Source of the DNA: GCA-2748575 sp965222725
Lineage (GTDB): Bacteria; Pseudomonadota; Gammaproteobacteria; Pseudomonadales; Ketobacteraceae
Length of the DNA: 64,000 nt
Direction of reading: 5' to 3'
NCBI GenBank assembly: GCA_965222725.1
Contig: OZ244969.1
Location: forward strand, 4,340,001 to 4,404,000
This document shows positions 35,533-43,975 of this stretch, in pieces. The position numbers and the translations under genes were made by a program. Numbering within the stretch: position 1 is the first letter of the stretch; every line of letters begins with the position of its first letter. The notes beneath the pieces are model-generated. The model was given only the letters and a program-made list of their open reading frames with translations, had not been told where the DNA came from and did no database searches.

Positions 35533-37605
35533 ATGCTAAATGACCAGGTTGGTGTCGTAAGTTACGCCGGTGGGGCGTTAATTTTCTGTGCTTTTACCCT
35601 TATCTGTATCTATTCTGCCATCAAGCGGCGGTCGGCATCGTCGCTTTTATTGCCGGCGGTTACCACCACCTTTGCCTGTGTTTATATTGCTTACGTCGCC
35701 CCGACCGCAGATAACTTTGCCTCTTACATCCCTGTTGTCGAGATTATAAAAAACGGCGCCTGGCTGATCGCTATTTTAGGTGTGCTCCGATTCAGCTCCG
35801 GTGTACGTATTCCCCTCAAATTTCACATCCTGATTCATGCCATCTGGATTACGCTGTTGCTGTTTAACAGTTTGATTTTACCGTTACCGGATGGCGACAA
35901 TATCCAGACCAGTCCCTTTTTCATCTGGAATGGTTTGCTGCTTTCCATACTTGGCCTGGTGGCGGTAGAGCAACTTTTTCGCAACAGCTATGGCGTGCGC
36001 CAGACCCGCCTGATCAGTGTCAGTGTCGGCGCCATGTTCCTGTACGACCTGTACCTTTATGCCCATGCGCTGGTTTTCAAGCATGTTGATCTGGAATTAT
36101 GGCACGCGCGAGGTTTTGTGATCGGCCTGTCGGGCGTCATCCTGAACCTGGGATTTCTTGCCTTTAATGCGCGCAGCTCCCACCCCTCAGACCTTTCCAT
36201 TTCCCGCCCCATCGTGTTCTATACCACCAGCCTGACCATGGCCGGTTTTTTCCTGGCCCTGATGGCCGCCGGCGGTTACTACATCAAGCTTTATGGCGGC
36301 ACCTGGGGGACCGTTATCCAGGTGGTGCTGATTTTCAGTGCCTGCTTTACCATTGCCATAGTGTTCGTGTCCAGAACCCTGCGAATCCGTCTCAGTGTTT
36401 TTATCGACAAGCACTTCTTTAATCACAAATACGACTACCGCACCGAGTGGCTCAAGCTGATCGGCTATCTGTCCCAGTCTTCCGACGAGATCGATTTTCA
36501 TGAAAGAGCTATTCGCGCCATCGCTTCTATTTTCAAAAGCCCGGGGGGCTGCCTGTGGCTGCACAATCAGAATCACCTGTACTGGCCGGTAGCCTGTTAC
36601 AACCTGGATCTTCCCGATAGAAGTTTTGCTGAGCCTGACAACACGGAATTCTGCAAAGCCATGCGGGAACAGGAATGGGTATTCTCACCTCTGGCGTCCG
36701 AAACCGATGAAACCAGCCGGTTGAACGACCTGCTGCCCCAGTGGACTTACGATATCCAGCAGCTCTGGCTGATTATTCCCCTCCTGCTGGAAGATGAACT
36801 GATGGGCTTTATCGGCCTGGCAAAACCACCCCATGAAACGGCATTGACCTGGGAAGATCTTGATCTGCTAAAAACCGTAGGCAGACAGGTCACCAGTTAC
36901 CTGGCCCGGCATGAGGCCGCAGAGCTACTGGCACAATCCAAACAATTCGAAGCCTATAACAAGCTTACCGCGTTCATTATGCATGACCTTAAAAACCTGA
37001 TAGCCCAGCAGGCGCTGGTGGTTAAAAATGCAGCAAAGCATAAAGATAACCCGGCGTTTATAGACGACATGATCAACACCATCGACAACTCAGTTGACCG
37101 CATGAACAACCTGCTGCAAAAGCTGCAGCAAAAAGACTCCAGCGCGGTGGTGGTGAGCAAAATTGACCTGCATAAGGTATTGATTGATGCGACTCAAAAA
37201 TGCCATGATCGATACCCAATTCCGTCTTTGCGGCTGGACACCAACTCAGCCACCATTGAAGCCGACAAGGATCATGTTGAAATGGTCCTGGTCCATATCA
37301 TCAAGAATGCGCAGGAAGCCACAGATAACAATGGTTATGTGGACGTGATTCTCCACAAGGAAGACGGCTTCGTGGTAATCGAAGTGGAAGATAACGGCAG
37401 CGGCATGGACGAGTCCTTTATCAAGGACCGGCTGTTCAAGCCCTTTGATACCACCAAATCAGGAAAAGGTATGGGTATCGGCGTATATCAGGCCCGCGAA
37501 CTGATCCGCTCTCTGGGTGGCGACATCACCGTACAGAGCGATCCGGGCTCAGGCTCCGTGTTCACCATCAAAATTCCAGACAAAATACAAACAAGCGACG
37601 CATGA
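35533..37605 (+). CDS. prsK: XrtA/PEP-CTERM system histidine kinase PrsK
   Basis: 690-residue sensor kinase of the exosortase A system. The N-terminal third (about 1-290) holds eight to nine membrane helices and no large periplasmic loop. A GAF-like domain follows (about 310-460). The kinase part starts with the H box FIMHDLKNLIAQQA (phospho-acceptor His484). The ATPase part has IIKNAQEATD (N box), VEDNGSGMD (G1) and GKGMGIGVYQARELI (G2). The family is known from TIGR-defined PrsK proteins that sit next to a sigma-54 activator, PrsR. Its stop overlaps the prsR start by 4 bp (ATGA). Its signal is unknown. Confidence 0.93.
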   Translation: MLNDQVGVVSYAGGALIFCAFTLICIYSAIKRRSASSLLLPAVTTTFACVYIAYVAPTADNFASYIPVVEIIKNGAWLIAILGVLRFSSGVRIPLKFHILIHAIWITLLLFNSLILPLPDGDNIQTSPFFIWNGLLLSILGLVAVEQLFRNSYGVRQTRLISVSVGAMFLYDLYLYAHALVFKHVDLELWHARGFVIGLSGVILNLGFLAFNARSSHPSDLSISRPIVFYTTSLTMAGFFLALMAAGGYYIKLYGGTWGTVIQVVLIFSACFTIAIVFVSRTLRIRLSVFIDKHFFNHKYDYRTEWLKLIGYLSQSSDEIDFHERAIRAIASIFKSPGGCLWLHNQNHLYWPVACYNLDLPDRSFAEPDNTEFCKAMREQEWVFSPLASETDETSRLNDLLPQWTYDIQQLWLIIPLLLEDELMGFIGLAKPPHETALTWEDLDLLKTVGRQVTSYLARHEAAELLAQSKQFEAYNKLTAFIMHDLKNLIAQQALVVKNAAKHKDNPAFIDDMINTIDNSVDRMNNLLQKLQQKDSSAVVVSKIDLHKVLIDATQKCHDRYPIPSLRLDTNSATIEADKDHVEMVLVHIIKNAQEATDNNGYVDVILHKEDGFVVIEVEDNGSGMDESFIKDRLFKPFDTTKSGKGMGIGVYQARELIRSLGGDITVQSDPGSGSVFTIKIPDKIQTSDA

Positions 37606-38966
37606 ATCGAAAAGAATCCAATAAGCCTGTTCTGCTCATTGTCGAAGACGACAAGGGAATTCAGAGCCAGCTAAGATGGCATTTTGACCAATATGAAGTA
37701 GTGGTGGCGGGAGACCGTGAAAGTGCCATTACCGCAGTGAGAAAAAACGAACCCCCGGTGGTGTTACAGGATCTGGGCCTTCCTCCCGACGAAGAAGGGG
37801 TTGAAGAAGGGTTCAAGTGTATTCAGGAAATCCTGAACCTGGCCCCCTCCACAAAAATCATCGTGGTCACCGGGTACCATGATTATGAAAACGCCCTGCG
37901 GGCTGTTGCCCTGGGTGCCTACGATTTCTATCAAAAGCCGGTTAATACCGAAACGCTGGACCTGATCGTTCAGCGTGCCTACCAGATTCATAACCTGGAA
38001 TCGGAAAATCGCCGGTTGCAATCATCCCAGCAATCCCCCCTGAATGGCATTATCGCGTCCGACGAGCGAATGCTGCGGGTTTGCCGAACTGTTGAAAAAG
38101 TGGCCCCCACCGATGTCACTACGCTGATTCTTGGGGAGTCCGGTACCGGTAAGGAAGTTATCGCCAGAGCGGTGCATGATCTGAGCCCCCGCCGGGATAA
38201 ACGCTTCGTCGCCATCAACTGTGCCGCGGTGCCGGAAACCCTGATGGAAAGCGAACTGTTCGGCTATGAAAAGGGGGCTTTTACGGGAGCCACCAAACGC
38301 ACCCTGGGTAAAGTTGAGGTAGCCAGCGAAGGCACCCTGTTCCTGGATGAAATTGGCGACATGCCTCTGGCACTGCAAGCCAAACTGCTGCGTTTCTTAC
38401 AGGAACGTGTGGTAGAAAGGCTTGGCGGCCGCGAGGAAATATCCGTCGATGTACGCGTTATCTGCGCCACCAACAAAAACCTGGAAGAAATGGTGCGGGA
38501 CAATACCTTCCGTGAAGACTTGTATTACCGCATCAGCGAAATGGTCATTGAGCTGCCTGCTTTAAGGGAGCGGGAAGGTGACAAGATTCTTCTGGCGCGG
38601 CATTTATTGAAAAAATACGCCGATGCGCAGGGCAGAAATATCAAAGGATTTACCGCAGAGGCTTCAGCCGCCATCGAATCCTATGACTGGCCCGGCAATA
38701 TCCGGGAAATGGAAAACAAAATCAAACGTGCTGTGATTATGTGCGAATCGAAACAGATTACGCCAGAAGATATCGCCCTGCCACAGCATGAAGACCTCTC
38801 AATCAATCTCCGTCAGGTTCGTCAGGAAGCAGAACGCAGCGCCATTATCCGCGCCATTAACATGTGCGAAGGCAATATTTCCGCTGCTGCCAAACTGCTG
38901 GGTGTCACCCGCCCTACCCTTTATGATCTGGTGAAAAAATACAGTATTGATCTTGGCTCGAATTAG
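37602..38966 (+). CDS. prsR: PEP-CTERM-box response regulator PrsR, sigma-54 dependent
   Basis: 454-residue NtrC-type activator. The receiver domain (about 1-125) starts LLIVEDDKG with phospho-acceptor D57 in VVLQDLGLP. The AAA+ domain (about 150-390) has Walker A GESGTGKE, the sigma-54 contact loop GAFTGA and Walker B GTLFLDEIGDMP. The C-terminal Fis-type helix-turn-helix reads ISAAAKLLGVTRPTLYDLVKK. It should be phosphorylated by PrsK and switch on sigma-54 promoters of PEP-CTERM protein genes; published work in floc-forming bacteria supports RpoN-PrsK-PrsR control. A matching promoter candidate lies upstream of the PEP-CTERM gene at 41791. Translation is coupled to prsK. Confidence 0.95.
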   Translation: MNRKESNKPVLLIVEDDKGIQSQLRWHFDQYEVVVAGDRESAITAVRKNEPPVVLQDLGLPPDEEGVEEGFKCIQEILNLAPSTKIIVVTGYHDYENALRAVALGAYDFYQKPVNTETLDLIVQRAYQIHNLESENRRLQSSQQSPLNGIIASDERMLRVCRTVEKVAPTDVTTLILGESGTGKEVIARAVHDLSPRRDKRFVAINCAAVPETLMESELFGYEKGAFTGATKRTLGKVEVASEGTLFLDEIGDMPLALQAKLLRFLQERVVERLGGREEISVDVRVICATNKNLEEMVRDNTFREDLYYRISEMVIELPALREREGDKILLARHLLKKYADAQGRNIKGFTAEASAAIESYDWPGNIREMENKIKRAVIMCESKQITPEDIALPQHEDLSINLRQVRQEAERSAIIRAINMCEGNISAAAKLLGVTRPTLYDLVKKYSIDLGSN

Positions 38967-38987
38967 CGCTTTTACAGGGAACCATCA

Positions 38988-41630
38988 ATGATTCAAAAAC
39001 GCAGACTTTCCCCCATTAAATCGACCTTCAACCTGGTCAGCCTGGTATTGCTGGCTTTCATCCTCAGCGGTTGTGATGAGCTGGACAAACAGAGTGCCGT
39101 GGACTCTTCCCAGGTGGTGGTCAGGGCTGAATCCTACCTCAGCCAGGGTCAGTTCCGGGCGGCCTCCATTGAAGCCAGAAAAATTCTTCAGGAAAACCCC
39201 GGCAATGTGGATGCACATGTCATTATTGCCCGCATTCTCCTGGAAATCGGTCAGCCACTGGCGGCCATTTCCCAGCTTGAGCAACTTGAAGGCATCAAGG
39301 ATCCCCGCTATCTGCTGACACTGGCGGACGCCTATATCCAGCGGGGCAAATACTATTCAGCCCACGAAGTGCTCGAAGGCAACCGCTCTGCCCTGCAATC
39401 CGCCAATGATTACAAGCTCAATCTGCTGCTGGCGCAAACACTTCAGGGCTTGCAGCAAAATGACAAGGCCAAGCGAACCTATGCCAGAGCGGTAGAGCTG
39501 GCAGGCAGCAATAATGATAAAAAGACCCGTGCTCTGATTGCTCAAGCCCGGTTCTACATGAACCAGAAAGACATTGCGACGGCAGAAAAGCACCTGGACG
39601 AGGCGCTGGCGCTGGGCAAGCATTCTGAAGCGCTCCTCCACAAAGGATCGCTCGCCTACAAGCGTGGCGACTATGATCAGGCCGAGGATTATCTTTCCAA
39701 CGCACTGATCGAACTGGAAAACACCGACATTATCACGCCCACCAAGATTCAGATCCTGAAGGGGCTGGTAGAAACGCTGACACAGTCCGGTCGCTCCAGT
39801 GAGGCGCTGATCTACTCGAAACTACTGGCGGAAGCCGCGCCCAATGCGGAGCAGAACCAGAACAAATTCATGAAAGCCCTGAAACTCTATCAGGAAGGCA
39901 AACTGGAAGAAGCTGAAAAATTGTTATCTGAAGTCTATTCCGGTGGCGCCAACGAATACAGTGGTCGCATGCTGGGACTGATCAATGCAATTCAGGGGGA
40001 CCTTGCCGAAGCTGACACCTTCCTGTCGGAACATATCGATCCGGAAACGGCCTCCAGCAAGGCGATCCGGGTCCTGGCCGAAACCAAATTACGCCTGAAC
40101 CAGACTGATGAAGCATTGGGTATTCTGGAAGAGAAAGTGGCCCAGTCCCCCAATGACCCTGAAATTCAGTCAATTTATGGCCTCGCCCTGCTGACTGCAG
40201 GTCAAACCGACAAGGCCGTGGATGCCATTCAGAAGGCACTGGCGATCCAGCCTGACAAGCCCAGATTGCGAGTGGCTCTGGCAAAGATCTACATGAGTCG
40301 CGAGCAGTTTGAAAAGGCCAGAGAACAACTGGTTACTGCTTATCAGTCCAACCCGGAAAATGAAGATGTTGTCGTCACACTCGGCAAGCTTTATGTCGCG
40401 TCCAACAACATGAAAAAAGCCAGGGAACTCAGCGGCGACTTGCTGAAACAGTCTCCCGACAGCGCCTTTTCCCACGGTTTTGCCGGTTCCATTGCATTCG
40501 CTGGCAAAGATTTCGACACAGCCATCACTCATTACAAGAAAGCCCGGGAACTGGATCCAAACAATCGTGCCTCTCAATTCGGTCTGGCCAGAGCCTACAT
40601 CGGCAAAGGTGATTACCAGCAGGCCATCACGGAATTGCAGGGCGTGATCGAAAGCGAACCGAACTCGCCTCAGGTCTACAAGGCTTTTGTTGCGGCTCAC
40701 GAGCTGAACAAAACGGTCGACCAGGCGCTGAAAGAGATTCAGCTGATGGCAGACAAGGATATTCAGGCATGGGCACCGCTTACCGTGCTGGCAGAGTATC
40801 AGATGCGTCAACGCAGCCCGGATCAGGCCGTTGCTTTGGTGGAACAGGCGCTCACCCGTAATGCGGTGGCCGAATACCCTAAAAACGTAGCGCTCGCGGC
40901 CTACCATATGTCCGCCACCAAGGCTTTGCAGGAAGGCAATTACACCAAAGCCCGCGAATTGCTCCTCAAGGGGCTGCAGCTGGCGCCGGAGGATATCCGG
41001 TTTCTTGCCATGCTGACCGCCACAGAGATGAAAAGCGGGCAGCAACGAGAAGCCGAGAAGATACTCGCCCAGCTCGAAAACAGCCACCCTGGCAGCCCGG
41101 TTGGTCTGGAGCTGCGCGGGGATATCAAAGTGATGGAAAACCAGCTGAGTGAAGCTCTTGTGGTGTATGAGCAAGCCTGGGACAAACAACCCGCGGATTC
41201 AGTGGGCAACAAGATCTACCGGATCAAAGCCAAACTGAGCAACGACCCTGAAGCCTTTTTGAGCACCTGGCTACAAAAACTGCCCAAAAGCGAAAGTGCA
41301 GCCATTCTGCAGGCCATTGAATACCAGAAAGCGAACGATACCAGCGCGGCAATCAGCCAGTATGAAAAGGCTCTGGAGCTTAACCCTCAATCGCTGACAG
41401 CCATCAACAACCTGGCGTGGCTCAAGTTTGAGAAAGGCAAATCCGGGGCGTTGGAACTTGCCAGAGAAGGCGCCCGGCTCTATCCGCAATCGGCTGCCAT
41501 GCTCGACACCTATGGCTGGATACTGGTCCAGAAAGGCCAGAAAACAGAAGGTCGGAAGGTGCTGAAAACGGCTCACGAGCTGGCTCCTGACAACGAGGAA
41601 ATTCGTAAACACTACGAATCGGTACGCTAG
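38988..41630 (+). CDS. prsT: XrtA/PEP-CTERM system TPR lipoprotein PrsT
   Basis: 880-residue lipoprotein made almost wholly of tetratricopeptide repeats. The signal peptide ends in the lipobox ILSGC (C29). The residue after the cysteine is Asp (CDEL), which in enteric bacteria keeps lipoproteins in the inner membrane. More than 15 TPR units are visible, for example AKRTYARAVELAGSNNDKK, ALQKALAIQPDKPRLRVALA-like helices, and AISQYEKALELNPQSLTAINNLAWL at the end. The length and prsK-prsR-prsT order match the known exosortase-A associated set. PrsT is thought to help assembly or export of polysaccharide or PEP-CTERM proteins. It starts 21 bp after prsR with AGGGA upstream. Confidence 0.93.
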   Translation: MIQKRRLSPIKSTFNLVSLVLLAFILSGCDELDKQSAVDSSQVVVRAESYLSQGQFRAASIEARKILQENPGNVDAHVIIARILLEIGQPLAAISQLEQLEGIKDPRYLLTLADAYIQRGKYYSAHEVLEGNRSALQSANDYKLNLLLAQTLQGLQQNDKAKRTYARAVELAGSNNDKKTRALIAQARFYMNQKDIATAEKHLDEALALGKHSEALLHKGSLAYKRGDYDQAEDYLSNALIELENTDIITPTKIQILKGLVETLTQSGRSSEALIYSKLLAEAAPNAEQNQNKFMKALKLYQEGKLEEAEKLLSEVYSGGANEYSGRMLGLINAIQGDLAEADTFLSEHIDPETASSKAIRVLAETKLRLNQTDEALGILEEKVAQSPNDPEIQSIYGLALLTAGQTDKAVDAIQKALAIQPDKPRLRVALAKIYMSREQFEKAREQLVTAYQSNPENEDVVVTLGKLYVASNNMKKARELSGDLLKQSPDSAFSHGFAGSIAFAGKDFDTAITHYKKARELDPNNRASQFGLARAYIGKGDYQQAITELQGVIESEPNSPQVYKAFVAAHELNKTVDQALKEIQLMADKDIQAWAPLTVLAEYQMRQRSPDQAVALVEQALTRNAVAEYPKNVALAAYHMSATKALQEGNYTKARELLLKGLQLAPEDIRFLAMLTATEMKSGQQREAEKILAQLENSHPGSPVGLELRGDIKVMENQLSEALVVYEQAWDKQPADSVGNKIYRIKAKLSNDPEAFLSTWLQKLPKSESAAILQAIEYQKANDTSAAISQYEKALELNPQSLTAINNLAWLKFEKGKSGALELAREGARLYPQSAAMLDTYGWILVQKGQKTEGRKVLKTAHELAPDNEEIRKHYESVR

Positions 41631-41727
41631 AGCCTGCTGCCAAGGCGTCGACATTTTTAACATCATGCACGAACGTACTTTTACAAAAATTTCGTAAGCG
41701 TTTGATTTAAAAGCCTTTTACTGCTGA

Positions 41728-41741
41728 GGCATATTTATTGC
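41728..41741 (+). promoter_or_regulatory. Sigma-54 promoter of the PEP-CTERM protein gene
   Basis: The sequence GAGGCATATTTATTGCAC has GG at 41728-41729 and GC at 41740-41741 with exactly ten bases between, and TTGCA at the -12 element, close to the sigma-54 consensus TGGCAC-N5-TTGCA. It lies 50 bp before the ATG of the PEP-CTERM gene and directly downstream of prsR-prsT, whose product PrsR carries the GAFTGA sigma-54 contact. A half-site pair TTAC-N9-GTAA at 41681-41697 might be part of an activator site, but this is weak. Confidence 0.7.
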
Positions 41742-41790
41742 ACTAAGCAGAATCGCTTGATATTTAAGACCATATTTAAAGGAGTAACAA

Positions 41791-42438
41791 ATGAATAAAT
41801 TAATCGCTGGCGTTGCTGCTGGAGCAGCTTTCCTGGCCAGTTCCGCTTTCGCTACACCTGAATTTACTGGGGACACTTTCGCTGATTTCAGCCTGAACCC
41901 ACCGCTGCCTACTGCATCCGGTTACTACATCTGGTCCAACGAAGACCGTACCAGCTGGAGCGTTCGCTGGACCGGTAACAACGATGGCAATACCGAGTGG
42001 GGCAACTGGTATGGTTCCATCGAATTCGGCGGCCTGAACGTAGGCGGTGTTTCCGAAGTTCAGTTCGAATCCGGTCACAGTGATGACGTTAACCTGATCG
42101 ATTTCGGTATTCCCGGCATCAGCGACGTTATTGCCTACACCGGCTATGCAGGGCCTGCCTGGGACGGTTTTGATTTTACTATCGATACTGCCATTGCCGG
42201 TGAAGTTATCGGTTTCAACCTGGGCTCTTCCCTGTTTGATCTGGGCAATAGCGGTGAGCAGGATAGCGTAGGCATCTATATTGGTGCTGACTATTCCGAC
42301 ACCACTGTGCTGGTTCAAGGTGCCGAAGGTGGACGTCAGACTCAGAACTTCGAGATCTCCGTTCCAGAGCCAGGCAGTCTGGCACTGTTCGGCCTTGGTC
42401 TGCTCGGTCTGGGTATGTCCCGTCGCAAGAGCGCCTAA
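41791..42438 (+). CDS. PEP-CTERM sorting-domain protein
   Basis: 215-residue exported protein, a client of exosortase. The signal peptide MNKLIAGVAAGAAFLASSAFA is cleaved before TPEF. The body is beta-rich and glycine/aspartate-rich, with many aromatic residues (SGYYIWSNEDRTSWSVRWTG) and no catalytic motif; it resembles the small secreted proteins that fill bacterial matrices. The C-terminus is the tripartite signal: VPEPGSLALF (PEP motif), a hydrophobic helix LFGLGLLGLGM and a basic tail SRRKSA. It has a strong AAGGAG ribosome-binding site, a sigma-54 promoter upstream and a terminator at 42491-42517, so it is a monocistronic target of PrsK/PrsR. Confidence 0.95.
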   Translation: MNKLIAGVAAGAAFLASSAFATPEFTGDTFADFSLNPPLPTASGYYIWSNEDRTSWSVRWTGNNDGNTEWGNWYGSIEFGGLNVGGVSEVQFESGHSDDVNLIDFGIPGISDVIAYTGYAGPAWDGFDFTIDTAIAGEVIGFNLGSSLFDLGNSGEQDSVGIYIGADYSDTTVLVQGAEGGRQTQNFEISVPEPGSLALFGLGLLGLGMSRRKSA

Positions 42439-42490
42439 TCAAGCTAGGAACACTTTTTTAGGACATGCATCTTGAATGAGTGAATTCCTG

Positions 42491-42517
42491 AAAAAAGCGG
42501 CGAAAGCCGCTTTTTTT
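42491..42517 (+). terminator. Rho-independent terminator of the PEP-CTERM gene
   Basis: AAAAAAGCGGC pairs with GCCGCTTTTTT around a GAAA tetraloop and ends in seven T. It lies 53 bp after the stop codon of the PEP-CTERM gene, so the following Ig/FN3 lipoprotein gene needs its own promoter. Confidence 0.92.
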
Positions 42518-42721
42518 ATGCCTGCCACAAACCCACGAAGCATCTCAGCCGTAACTGGCGCACACCGAATATTTGAGCCATTCGGTCCCCCCTTTGTGAC
42601 CTCCCACACAATACTTGTCGAATTTTTTTCCACCTGGCGTCTTTGTGAACCAGTCGTCACTTCTATTTCTATAAGCAGTCTACTTTTGAAGTGTCCAAAC
42701 GTTATTCAGGAACATTTTTCG

Positions 42722-43735
42722 ATGAACTTTAAATCACTGCAGCTTACTTCCGTTTTCACCCTGGCCCTGGCACTGACCGCATGTGGCGGTAGCGGCTCCG
42801 GTTCTTCCAGCACCCAGTCTCAGCCGGGTGATTCCACTAACCAGATTTCTGATGACTCTGTAGGTTCTGGTGACAACGGCAACGATACTTCTGATGATAT
42901 CGCCCAGGATGATGATTCCAGCCAGGACGATCAGCAGGACAATGAACAGCCGCAACCCACACTGAGCATTACGAGCCAGCCGGTTAGCAGCACCATGGCT
43001 TCCGGTGGTGATTACACTCTGTCTCTGAACGTCGACAGTTCTGACACTTACACAGTAACCTGGCTGAAAGATGGCGTAAGCATCGGCCAGGCCAACAGCC
43101 TGCTGCTGAACAACCTGACAGTGAACGACACAGGTTCTTACAGCTGCCAGGTTGTTAGCGGTGACCTGAACGAAAGCTGCACCGCCTTCTCCCTGACGGT
43201 GATGGATGCCCCCAGCATTGTACAGTCACCCAGCAACAGCATTGTTACCGAAGGCGATAGTGCTTCTCTGTCAATCGTGGCTGAAGGCAGCGACCTGAGC
43301 TACCAGTGGTATCGCGATGGTGTAGCGGTTTCCGGTGCTAACGACAGCAGCCTGAGCCTGAACAATGTAGCCCTGGCCGATGCCGGCAGCTACACCTGCG
43401 TTGTGAGCAACGCGGTAGGCTCTGATTCCAGCGCCGGCGCCAACCTGGCCGTACTGGAAGCAGTCACCTCGGCCAACGTTGCCATCAGCTGGGTATCACC
43501 CAACCAGCGTCAGGACGGCAGTGCACTGAATCCTGCCGATATCAGCACCTATCGGGTATACTACGGCCCCGCTGCCAGCGCTGGTTATGACCAGTCCATG
43601 GAAGTGAACTCCGGTGACAACAGCGTTGTTATCGAAGGACTGAACGAGGGTGACTACAAATTTGCGGTATCTGCAGTAGATGCAGAGGGTGTGGAAAGTA
43701 TACTTTCCGACGATTTTCTGCTGGCCGTACAATAG
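42722..43735 (+). CDS. Lipoprotein with acidic linker, two Ig-like domains and a FN3-like domain
   Basis: 337-residue predicted lipoprotein. The signal peptide ends in LALTAC with C21 followed by Gly-Gly, which should send it to the outer membrane. A Ser/Gly/Asp linker (22-79; DDDSSQDDQQDNEQ) is highly acidic. Two Ig-like domains follow (about 80-161 and 163-246) with the core pattern WLKDG... DTGSYSCQV and YQWYRDG... DAGSYTCVVSN. The C-terminal fibronectin-III-like domain (about 250-337) starts ANVAISWVSPNQRQDGSALN. The start at 42722 is used because CAGGAA lies 9 bp upstream and the lipobox fits; a longer frame begins before a terminator. It has the same architecture as the next gene, so the two are paralogues. 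An adhesion or scaffold role is inferred. Confidence 0.88.
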   Translation: MNFKSLQLTSVFTLALALTACGGSGSGSSSTQSQPGDSTNQISDDSVGSGDNGNDTSDDIAQDDDSSQDDQQDNEQPQPTLSITSQPVSSTMASGGDYTLSLNVDSSDTYTVTWLKDGVSIGQANSLLLNNLTVNDTGSYSCQVVSGDLNESCTAFSLTVMDAPSIVQSPSNSIVTEGDSASLSIVAEGSDLSYQWYRDGVAVSGANDSSLSLNNVALADAGSYTCVVSNAVGSDSSAGANLAVLEAVTSANVAISWVSPNQRQDGSALNPADISTYRVYYGPAASAGYDQSMEVNSGDNSVVIEGLNEGDYKFAVSAVDAEGVESILSDDFLLAVQ

Positions 43736-43819
43736 GGAATCTAAACTTTTGTTATAACGTGAATTTTTCACATTATTTGTGAATCGCTTCAACTAATTCC
43801 CCTGTTTTTCCTCCTAGAA

Positions 43820-43853
43820 TAGGCCCTCAGAGTGATGGGGGCCTTTCACTCGT
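43820..43853 (+). terminator. Probable terminator between the two Ig/FN3 lipoprotein genes
   Basis: AGGCCCTCA followed by TGATGGGGGCCT forms an imperfect stem with a small loop, then TTTCACTCGTTTT. It lies about 90 bp past the stop of the shorter lipoprotein gene. A second, overlapping set of small hairpins (GTGAATTTTTCAC) lies just upstream near 43759. Confidence 0.6.
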
Positions 43854-43975
43854 TTTAAGACCAGCAGTTTTTCTGCGCTAACTGCCTAAAATACAGCCAG
43901 TCGGTCTTCGGTTTATCTTCAAAAAAGCTAAAACCATGGACGTTCACGCAACGAAAAAGAACGAGAACCGCTTAC

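Noticed and set aside
40170..41189. Antisense open frame of 339 codons in prsT
   Set aside because: TPR repeats run through the plus strand without a break; no start signal on the minus strand.
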